Under the pieces are notes generated by a model. It worked only from the letters and a program-made list of their open reading frames with translations. It was not told the origin of the DNA and searched no databases. The position numbers were made by a program, and so were the translations under genes. A stretch of DNA of 64,000 nucleotides from Agriotes lineatus (taxonomy: Eukaryota; Arthropoda; Insecta; Coleoptera; Elateridae), in the NCBI GenBank assembly GCA_940337035.1, contig CALNHX010007459.1:1-64000 (forward strand). The letters run 5' to 3'. Below are positions 51,901-63,900 of this stretch, piece after piece. Position 1 is the stretch's first letter. Every line of letters starts with the position of its first letter.

Positions 51901-54900
51901 CATATTACGTTTTTTAATTGGTCGGAATGAATTTGGGGCAAACATTTTTCGGTTGCTTTTTAAAAATATTTAGGTACTATGGTGAATTAAATACAATTAC
52001 CTAATTAACTTGAAGTAATGAATTAATATAATAATCTTATTTACTTGACTGTTATCTCAAGTTTTTCTTAAATCCAAATTGATAGTTTAGTATTATGTTC
52101 TTGTGAGTTAGAATTGTTTGAAATCTGGTGTGAATAACTTTTTCTAGTAATTTGGAAAGAGTCGAAAGCAGACTTATTGGTCGGTAGCTTTCCGGTTTAT
52201 GCTTATCTTTTCCAGTTTTGTGAATTGGTACTATATGTGTCAAAAAAGTACCCCAATCTAAAACAGGCATTGAATATTATTGCTAGAAAAGCTAGTGACT
52301 TCCTTGTCAATTGCTTTAGCACGTTGTTAGTTATTAGGTCTGGGCCAGGTGATTTTTTAGTGGGTAATTCTGTTACGTAGCATTTGATTTCTTTAGGTGA
52401 CGTTGGTTCAAACTCAATGGAATTTTCGTTGGTGTAGTTATCAATCAATTCCTTCACTTGTTTGTTTAACTTGTGATTATTATTTATTGTTTCGTTTGGA
52501 GTAAATGTTCCTTCTAGATGTGATGCAATCGCTTCGGATTTTTCTTCATCTGTGAGGTATTGCACATCGTTAACTTGTAATGTGTGTATTATGTTCGGTT
52601 GTCTCAATAATCTTTTGGTTGCTTGCCACATAGTTGCGTCATTGGGTGTAAGTTCTTCAACATATTTGTTATACATGCTGAATCTATGTTTTTCCAGTTC
52701 TATTCTAATCCTGTGCGTTAACTGATTTGTGTACGTTTTTAAATACGGTTGTCGTGTGTTTTGGCATCTACGTCTGATTCTATTTTTTAGTTTAATTAGA
52801 TTTATTATTTCTGCAGGAGGTTGTATCTTAAACGATACCTTATTTCGCTTCCAAGGTGTAGCTTGTATTCTGGTTTTGATTGTTTTCGTGTAGTGATTTA
52901 TTGCTATGTCTATGTTGTCAATAGTCTCAATTGGTCCTGGATTTTGCATATTATTATCTAGTTGTTCCTGGAAGGCTTCCCAATCGATTTTTCCATTTAT
53001 TAATTTAGGCAATGTGGGAAGGAATTGGGGGGAACTGTAAAATGTTATAGTAACCGGCAGATGGTCGGAGTCTAGTTCCGAGTGAACTGTTTGATGTATT
53101 GGTCTTGCGAAGTTTTTGTGCATAACCACTAGCAGTTTGTCGGGTTGGTGATCTGGCCTATACGGAAAGTGTGTATATTCCGTAGTTGATGATACTTGTA
53201 CTCCATGGTTAGCTATGATGTCTTGGAGCCTTACCCCATTTGGGTTATTAACTCTACAGCCCCAACTGGTATGATTACAGTTTAGATCCCCAACTACTAA
53301 TACTGGCTGCGGAGTTTGAAATATTTCTTGTATATCCTCGTTAAGATTTTTTTTCTTTGGCTGTTTGTAGGCACAGTACAAATTAATATAAGAGTTGTTA
53401 TCCATTACTAGTCTAATTGCCACGCATTCAAGATTTAAGCAGTTCTGATTTTGTAGTGGATAATGTGTTAGCTGTTTCTTTATTATTATGGCGACACCTC
53501 CCGATGCAGTATCAGATACCCTGTCGTTTCTATGTACTAGATAACCAGGTATTTTGAATGTGTCTGAATTACTCAGATGGGTTTCAGACACTCAGGCAAT
53601 GTCTACGCTGTGTCTTGCTAGAAAATCTATAAAAAGTGCTCGTTGTGCCTTAACACCGTCTGCGTTCCAGTTTAGGACGGTTAAGTTATTAATAGTACGT
53701 TTATTATTTGGATGCATTGGTTAACAAGGGAATGAATGTTGTTAGAAAGGGAACAATTTTGGGTAAGTGTGGAATTAATAGTTCAATTATTTTACTAACT
53801 ACTGTGGTTAACATAACCGTTGTCTCTTGAGTAGTTGTTGTAATGTTGCTGTTTGTGGCGTTTGGAAGTCTTGGATAGGCTCTTTCATACTGTTGTTGAT
53901 TCTGTTGGTTGTATTCTGGATCTCCTCCGGTGAATTTGATTGTTATGTTGAGGTTTTTTACTGATTTGCATAAAGTAACTACATCCTTGGTAGTTAGCCG
54001 GATGTGCTTCTCCACAGTTAACGCATTGTGGTGCTTGATCATATTTTTTGGTGCAGTTACTGAATAGATGATTGCCCTTGCACTTAACACAACGTGGTTC
54101 CAGTTGGTAATAATTGCGGTTATGTCCATACCTCTGGCATTTTTTGCATTGTGGTATATCTTTATATTTTCTTCTTGGCTCAACTTCTGTGATGCTATAA
54201 AATATTTTCTTTAACTGAAAGATGTTCTTGCCATTTTCATTGTTTTCGAGGTCAACGGCCATAAGAGGTATTGGAAGTTTATCCTTGTTGTATAGACGGA
54301 CGGCTTTTATTACTGAAAGTTTTCGTTTTTTAACTCTTCTAGCATTTCCTTCTCTGATATTGAAACAGGCAAATTTCTTAGAATCACCGATAGGTTATTG
54401 ACTTCTGGGTCTCTAAAAGTGTGAAATTTGACATTGTTTTCATTGTAGTACTTGGTCATATTTCGATAGTCGTCTATATTTTCAAGGTTTATTCTTAGTT
54501 GATTCCCTTTCTGTGCTGTTGAAAAGTTTCCCTTTGATTTATCCTTCAGATCGTTTATGATTTCTTGATGTTTTAGTGCCGAGGCATTATGCAAGAATAT
54601 TGGCGAAATTTTTATTTTTCGTTTGGGTTTTGTTTGTTCCTTGCCCATCGAGAGGTTCAGGATGTTCAGTAGTATCCATCTGTCCCACCGCTGTTTCGAA
54701 ATTCCCCTTGTTAGCCAAAGTTTGTGCCGTTTGAATGTTTTCCGTTGATAGGAAGAATTTGTTGGCAGTTATAAGTTTACTTGGTTCGAATAAGTATTTT
54801 TTGGGTGTACATATCGGTGGTGATAAGCCAGAACTATCCCGCTTATTCATGTTGCTGTGTAACTTGAACCTCTTCCGCAGGGGTTGAGTATACTTATTTG

Positions 54901-57900
54901 TAATAAACTGATAAATATACTATTTGCTATTCTCCAATATTTTAATTTAGTATTGCAGTTGAAAATAACTCACTTGCTTTGCGCTGCAGAAGTGATAAGA
55001 CACGCTCCGCGATAACACAACCGTACAGCTTGGCCGCACAAGTTGAACTCTAAAATATAGTATCTACATAGGTGGATAAATATTTCAAATGAATCTATTT
55101 TAAATAGTTGTTTAAAATAGAAAATTGTATTTTGTATTTTTTATTTGAAATGCGTACCTGTAAACTATTTTATATTTCAAATAGACTTTAAATTTCTTTA
55201 AACAAGTAGAACGACCCCTTAAGAAAGGAATACTTATCATAAAACCCAAATATTCATCTAATAGCGATATAGAACAAGTAGTTACTGGTCTAAGCAACAA
55301 ATACTTTTTTTTGTGATGATGAAGATGACTCTTTGTCAAGTAGCTCAGAAACATGCAATAATTATAGTTTATAAGTACTGCATTATTTTCAAGATAAGAA
55401 TCATAACATCTCAATGTTAAATCAGTATTCTATTACAGCTGGGTCGACGGGAGAAGGCGAGCCGCCGGCGCATGCCGATCGACAGCGGGTAACACGAATG
55501 TGTAAAACATCAAATGCGGTGGCGTAGTGTTTCTGCTATTTTTTATCAATTGATATATAGATACCAATGTTTAATTTATTCACATGTTTTGATGTTTAGT
55601 ATTTTCAAATAAAATTATGAACTGATATTTATCCTAAGTCTTTGTTGGAAGATTTAAGTTTCTTTATAATTAGATACTTATTAGAAAGTATAACAACCAT
55701 ATTAAGTACAATGAAAGAAGTTAAGAAGTCATTGATTAGTACAAACAAGCGCTTTTAAATTAAAAAAAACCATTGGCCCTTGCCAAACATTTTAGTTCTC
55801 CGTAAACTGCTTAACAATGGCTAGTTCTCGAAGTGTTTTGAATGTTCAAATACGTGAAGTAGTGTACAATGTGTTCCAGTACTTTTTATCCAAGAAGGAA
55901 GAAAGAGAGATTCTCAAGAGTGTTAACGAAAAAACATGCGAAGCAACGAAAAAATCCGTCAGAACTATAGAAAGAACTATGAAAAAATCCAGTATATCGT
56001 CGGAAGAAAATAATGGTATTAGGGTAAGATTAAAATCGCCTGAAAAAAAGCGACCGAAACTGATTTGGAAGATTATGAGAATTATGATATTCGGCAAATA
56101 ATCTACAACTTTCATAAAACATAAGAACGCCGTGTCACTGTTAAAGCTTTACGCAAAAAAATGACAGATGTAGGTTGGTGTGGTTCAGTGTCTTCATAGG
56201 AAAGGATTGTTAAAAACATTGGCTTTAGATGGAAGAACACTTTTAATGGAGAAGAACGATATCCGATAAAAAAGAATAGAATACCTCAAAATATCAAATA
56301 TTACCGATGTGAAAATAAGCCGATTGTCTTTTTGGATGAAAGCTGCATTCATAGTGGGCATACAAAATCAAGAAGTTGGAGCAACAATAGCAACGAAGGG
56401 CTGCTCTCAAATATTGCGAAGGGTCAACGATCAATCGTAATTCGCTCAGGCGAGGGGGCGGGATAGGTTTTATCCTAAACTGTTTATTAACATTTAAATC
56501 TGGGACAAAAAATGGAGATTACCACGACGATATGACCGGTACCATTTACAAGAGATGGGTAAAAAACGCTTTTTTCAAATTTACTAAAGAACTCTGTAGT
56601 TTTTATAGACAATGCCCTGTATCATAGTGTCCGATTAAACCCTACACCGACATCTAATTGTAGACAAAGTGAAATGATCGAATGGTTACATTAAAAAGAC
56701 ATAACATTTTCGCCAAAGTTATTTATATAAACCTCACCTGTATACAATCATCAAAGAACATAAAAGTCGTTGCATAACTTATAATTTTGATTCTCTACTA
56801 CAAAATCATGGACCTGTATTACGTCTTCCGCGGTATCATCCGAAACTAAATCCTTTTGAATTGATTTGGCATAGAAAAATAGAATTTCCATTGGTGCAAA
56901 TGAGAGGAGATGCATGTTATACACTATGACCGTAAATATACAGTACCGAAATTGTAACTCTAACCTGAGTTGCCATGGAAGTGATTTCAACGTCAAACTT
57001 ATTTTACCAATTTAAAGAATATGTTTTTTCTAATTCAGTACTGTATATTTCTGGTCATACTGTATTTAAGAAATAAATTCTTTATATATATGTGTCCACG
57101 TGGCAAGGCGAGCGCGCCAGTGCGCATAAAATGTGTTTATTTAGTTAGAATACTTGCAGTCCAGCGGCGTAGCGTGTATGCATAACCTATAATATAATTT
57201 TCCTTAATGTGTGTTGGTCTGTGGCACAAAATAAAATCTCACGTTCCGGCTTCACAGATGTTTATATTTGTTTAGGTTTTGTTTTTCTTATCTTAGCGCT
57301 CGGATCGAAGCTTGACCTTTCGCGTATCCTATTTCACGTGCGCGTAGCGCGCAATTTCCTTGTTTTATGATAAAATTAAGTATTGAGTAGTGTACCTATA
57401 GTTTTTAATACGTATATGTAAGTATAAGTTAAGTATTGGTGTCACTTTCATTATCACTGTAACTTAAGTCACTAAATTGGTAATCACTGTCACTGTATTC
57501 TCCCACATTTATCACTAACTCTTCAGTATGTAGGTACGTCCAAAAACGTTGCATTTTGAAGAAATTCGTCTTCAATGGCAATCCCTTTCTGACAACGGCT
57601 TTGTCAGTCTTGGGCTGTATTTGTAAATGCCTGTTTGGCCAACTGTGCCACATTATTAAATTTAAACGTAACGTTGTTCCCTGCCACTTCGTTTTTTATC
57701 TTTGCCCGATCAAGTGGGATCATTTGAATAAGCCATAATCTTCTCTAATATTCTTAAGCTTGTAAACCGTTTTACTAGCAGATTATTTGTAAAAGATACC
57801 CTGGACAATAGAAATTTTAACCACCTGCAATTTTACCTGAATTGGTCTGGCCTTCAGCTACCAGTTGAACATATTATTTCTAAGTAATCCGTGTTTACAA

Positions 57901-60900
57901 CCTTAAGAAGATTAGAGGAAATTGGAGCTTATTCAAATGGTCGTACTTTATGATCATGCGACAGAAAAGAAGCTCAACGAGTGATGCAACACTTGAAAAA
58001 TTGTTGTTTAAATCTAATAAATGTTTAAAAAAATTTTTTTTGATAATTGTATTGCTTATAGTTGTTACTCAGAATTAAACTTTTATTTGTGCTAAAAACT
58101 AAAGAAAATGTATTTAATAAAATGATCTATAGTTAAAGCCTTTTTGTGCTCCAATGGAACAAGTGCTACAATTCCTCTTATTAAACGAGTATAATATACT
58201 AACGGGTGTTCATAAACAGTCGTCATCCCAGTTGCTTTGAAAAACAAAATGTTATGTCTTTGATTAATTCGTGCAACACAATGAAACGTCATTGAGTACT
58301 GTCATAGCGCATTTTTTCTCAATGTTAATAGACATACGTTTCTGAAGTCAAAACCTACTGGGATGACGACTGTTTATGAACACCCGTTATTTTATCTACT
58401 TCGAGTTGCTGATTTTATAGAAATTCTGTATGTCAGATATTAATAATAATGCATTGCAATCTAGGGATTTTTGAGTGTGAAGATGGCGACATTGTCAAGT
58501 GACATTTGACTGTCGCCATCTATTGGACAAAGTATTAATTTCGCTGCTCTGACCATAGCCAGCTTCATCAGTTTCCGCTAAGGCGTTATATAGCCGTTCC
58601 AATTCACCTAAAACTGGGTTCTGAGAAAGTAGGCCTTGGGTGCTCCCCTTGGCGCGATCTATTAGACACTTTAACAAGTTAATGGCAGTTGACGTTTTCA
58701 AATTTTGATTGTCAAAAAGGTATTTTTTTAAACTTTTTTAGTTAAAATGCGTGTTAAAAATGGGGAAAAGCGGTTTAATTTTAATGGTTTCATTGCCATC
58801 GTAAGAATTAAATTCTATATCTTTTTCGTATGTGTATAAGTACGATTAAACAATTCTTAAACAAACCGGCTAATAACAAGAGTAAAGTAGGTTTTTTTCC
58901 TATAAAAATTTTCAAGGTCAAGATAAAATTGGCAAAACTGCATTTTTATAATTATTAGAAAATTTATTTTCGTCAGGTTTTTCCTGTAAACGACTTGTGT
59001 AATTTTGACATTTAAAATTAAATTGTCAGCTTTTCTATTTTAAAACTGAATACGCGTAAAAACGGAATCTTTTAAAATTAAATGTAAAAAAAGCATTTCT
59101 GAAGTGTGCAGAGGAACTGTTGGATCTGCATCCTAACACACCAGAAGAAGACGTTTACGAAAGATTAGCAAAAGCTTTTGATGTACCGTTGCGGCCAACT
59201 CAAAGTGCACGGCAGATTTTTAGCTTGTAATACGATATTTTAATCATAGACGTCGAGTTTTGACGTTTACGTTTGTCATCAACTGTCATAGAACTGAAAA
59301 CTCGGAAAATTCCCAGACATTTGTCAGAAGCAGAGAAAATGCGAGCTATTTATTACAAAACTGGAAGAGAACTGGTCGCTGAGTCGAGTCGCAACAGATT
59401 TGCATGTGAGCAAGAGCTGCATTTCAAAATTAAAAATCGTTGGCAGCAAAGACTTCTGCAAGAAAAGTTTTTTTAACACCAGAGAACAAAAAATGAGTAA
59501 AAGAGTAAAAGAGTACAATTTGCAACCGACTATTTTAATGAGATCCACGACTTTTGGAACACGACTGTTTTCTCAGGTGAAAGGGTATTTCAATCATTTA
59601 CCAATTGACGATTAAGGCTCTGTAGACCACAAAATTCAAGATTTGAGGAGCAATATTATGTTCAACCCTTAAGGAGTAGTGAATGATTCTCTGTAAACGT
59701 ATGGAGATGGATCAATGCTCACGGATCTGGGGCATGCTATAGAATTAATGGTCGACTGAATGCTGAAAATGATCGCAACATTTTGCAAAATGTGATGCTG
59801 CCATCTGTAAGAGAGGTCTTTCCTAATCAATTTACTTTTCAACAGGCAATATATTACCTAATTAATTAATTTTGTTTATGTTAACGTAATTGATAACATT
59901 ATTTTCACAGGATAACTGTCCTGTGCATACAGCAGGGGTTGTTCATTGATGGTTTGATGAGAATAATATCAATTTTTCACCATGGCCTGCAAGAAGTCCG
60001 GACTTGAATTCCATCGAAAATGTTTGGAGGTATTGAACTACAAAAATTTATACCAGGGATTTTGCATCAAACGAAACCGATTAATTAGGGGAAAGAATAA
60101 GAAATGCTTGGAAGGAACTGAGAGAAGGATACAATATGGAAACATTGGTCAACTCTATGCGAAACAAACTGCAAAGCGTAGTAGCAATTGAATTCTGATA
60201 CATATTTATTAAATACTTACATATTATTATATAGTTTGTTCACTTGTGAAACTTTGCTAAAATACAAACATTAAAAAAGTAATACCTATTCTTATAATCA
60301 CAAGCAACGCCACTGGAGAAACCCCCATTTAATAAGCCGAAAAATCGCAAAAATAACCATAGTAACAAAAAACCGTGCACTTTGAGGTGTCCGTAACTGT
60401 ACATAGAACTTTAATGCCAGATTTTAAATTTCCCACCAATTTTTAGTTGTATAAAGTTACTAAAACAAATTTTACCAACATATATTTTTTAAAGGAATCC
60501 AAGTTATGCCAACATAAACCCTAAATTCTTTGACCTTGAAAATTTTTATAGGAAAAAAACGTACTTTATAAAAAGAAACGAGTGGTTTGGCTTGAATAGT
60601 AGTTCCACATACACCCAGCGAGGGCTCTGAGGGGAGGACCTGTCAAAAATTAAAAAATCCTAATTGGAGCGGCAATGACCACGCGTCAGCGGGTATGGAT
60701 CATATATACATATATACATTACGGCGCCGACATAGTCTCACTTAGAGTATAACGCTTCTCGTGCGCATGCGCTTAGATACTTTATCTTCATCGGTGTTGT
60801 TATAGACTCTTAACCAAACTAATTTTAGTATCGTTATGAGCTTCATTACCGCACTCATTACGGCAATTGATATTACCGCACTCAGTGCGGTAATGGATAG

Positions 60901-63900
60901 ATATTACCGCACTCAGTGTGGTAATGAATATTACCGCACTATTTTTGTATAAAGAAATAAATTGAACCAGAATTTATTGATGAAGATAAAATATTGAACA
61001 ATACACGTTTGCTTATGGCACTTAACGAGACTCGTTTGATTGCCGCAAAACTCGGCGCACCGCCTCGTTTTTGGCAATCAAACTCGTGTCGTTAAGATGC
61101 TCATAATCAAACTTGTATCATTAATATCTATTGCGCTGCGCGCTATGTATCTAGTATGCGTTCAGGTTATAATAGTGCGCTTCGCTACCTTGATGTATAA
61201 TATACTATTTTATTTTGCAATTTAAATAATTTTTGATAACCATTTTACCCATCTCCGTTACCCATACCGCACTAAGAATCTGCTTAATATGTGGACATTT
61301 TGAAGTCAGGGGGTGACTTTTGTCGTTAAAAGATAACTCGCTGCAGAGTATAGCACTGCAATCTATTGACCTTAGAATAATATAATAACTCTTCACATAT
61401 CGAACCAAAATTATAATATATTTCGCTAAATATTCAACAACTGAAGATGGTAAAATAAAATTCATTGACTTATTTTGGCAATACCTTTTCTGAAACAAAC
61501 TTTTCTTTATCTGCGATATAACGAAACATTTAATTTAAAGATTTTTTTAAATATCGTTATAGCACATATGTATTGGACAATTTAAACAAAACTATTTCCC
61601 AATTATTATGGAGGTAAATAGTCTACAATTCAAAACGTATCATATCAGCAGCAGATGCAGATTAAGAAGATGTATGTTTTTCTCTCTGATTCATAATGTA
61701 ACAACCTATATAATGAGTTGCCAATATTATTTAGTACAACTAATATACAATAGAATATTCCTTGTGCTTCGATTGCTTCACGATTAGCAAAATACATGCA
61801 ACTTAGTTCTCTAAATTTGTATTTACATGTTGTCATTTTGGATTATGGTTAAGAGAAAAAATCGTCACGTAACGAATAACGATTGTTTGATAGTTATGCA
61901 CAGAGAGCTTGTCAACTGAAATTTAGATCGTGACCCATCGGTTAAGAAACGCCACACTAAACAATTGAATGTAGAGCTCACATTTGAATGGTATTATAGC
62001 TATTAACATATCTAGGAATGTTATGAGTATCATAACTGCCGCAGATGTTTTGAAATCCGAGCTCGTAGAGCGAGGATTTTAAAACATCTGAGGCTGTTAT
62101 GATCATAACATCCGTGATATGTTCAATAGTTTATCGGTTGCTATATGGTTATGGTTGCCATGTAGGGTAATATTCCATTACCCTACAGATAAGTTATGAT
62201 CTAGTTACCAGCCCACTTTTGTATATGTAAACAAAGGCTTAATATCCTGAAACCGGTAAATATTTTAATAACATGAAGCTTCTCCATATTGTATAAAAAA
62301 AAGCAAGAAAAGGAGAAGATAAACTTACCATATGTGCTTGTCTCGTTTCATCGATGTAGTGGGTGGTAATGATAACAGTAGTGTTGCCCCCTTTGGAAAT
62401 CTCAACCAAGTGGTCCCAAATGTTTTGGCGAAGGAGCGGATCGACGCCGACCGTGGGCTCGTCCAGGATTAACAGCTCGGGTTCGTGTAGAAGGGCTGAC
62501 GCCAACGAAACACGTCTTTGTTGGCCTCCACTTAGGTTTTTCACCATGCGGTCGGCGCTAGGCAGCATGAGGAACTTCACCAAGAAGTCCAGCCTCTCTT
62601 GTATCTGCTTGTCTGTCATTCCGGCGACCCACCCGAAGAACATCATCGTTTCTCGGATGGAGAATTCTCCGTATAAGGCAATTTCCTGAAATAAACCATG
62701 ATAATGAAAAACGCAGTTTCGTAGGGTAAAATGTGATAAAGTGCCTCACTATATTCGGAATTTTTACATTGTAATGATTATGGTTTAGTTAAAAGAAATA
62801 ACCAAATACTCATTAATATTGTGTTTAGACTGTTAGCTTAACAATATTACTATACTAAGTCAAATGATTAAAATAGGACTTATTTATATTTATTTTATGT
62901 AGAAAAAATATTTTATATTCAATATTATAACTGATGGTATAAATTTAGATATAGAATACATATAGGTATAGATAAATTGTATATTGTCGAAATGTATATA
63001 TCATCTATTATGTTACTATCGCAATAACCAATAACAAAAAATAATGCTAGAAGATAAAAGAGAATAAAAATAACAACTTATTTTGAAAATTTATAAATAA
63101 ATAAATTATAAGTGTCCAATAAGAGTTTTATTGGATAATTTGCCATTAAAGTGCAATTTAAAAGCAGAAGAGAAGATGAGTAATAAAAAATGTAAAATAT
63201 GGAATAATGTTAAAGGAGGGAAGTATTTGAAGACATGTTGGGGTTGCAGAATACAAGTAAAAATAAATCTGCCTCTTGCCCTAGTTAGCATATCTGGTTA
63301 GCATTCGGGAGGTCGTGGGTTCGATTCCTGTTACCGTCTGCACTGATTGACGTTTTTAGGTGGTTTTCCTGAGTCAACAGAGTACCTTCTCTGAAGCGAA
63401 TGCCGGGGCAGTACTTCTCCACCTTTCCTGGCCTCGCTTTCATTCTCCACTCCTATTTTCTCTCATCTAACCTATAATTCCCGTTCTTGGCTGAAGAGGG
63501 AAGCAAGGTCCCAATACCAACCCGCCCCCAGTTAGGGGAATTGAACTGATATTGAACCTTTACCTTTTCCCTTCTTGCCCTGGTTGTTACAGTCCCACTA
63601 AGTAGCAAACATGGTTGAAGACGTGATATCATTTGTGACAAATTCTATTTCAATTTAAATTGTACAAACTTTTATTTAAAAGACGAAAAAAATATTAAAA
63701 TAAAAAACGGTAAATTTTATTATACTATACTTTTTCGATTATATACAATCAGTTGTTATAATTGCTCACTCAACTTAAAATTTGGTACTCTGTGCATGTT
63801 AGAGTGCATTAATTGGAACATATACCTATCTATTGGCTTACTGTACATATGATCATTTATACCTTACATGCAACTAACGCATTTTAGGGATTATGTATTC

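Larger units (their letters stand above)
20636..62328 (-). other. 41.7-kb intron of the ABCH gene
   Basis: A single phase-0 intron between the exon ending with the H-loop region and the exon opening with IGLMRGG. It contains most of the mobile elements listed below, on both strands. No conserved host exon was recognised in it. Confidence 0.85.

Noticed and set aside
55817..57745. One transposase gene simply inverted in its C-terminal part
   Set aside because: Both fragments contain the IELIW-region residues, so they overlap and are better read as two separate copies.
62363..62689. 108-codon plus-strand frame
   Set aside because: Antisense to the strongly conserved ABCH nucleotide-binding-domain exon.
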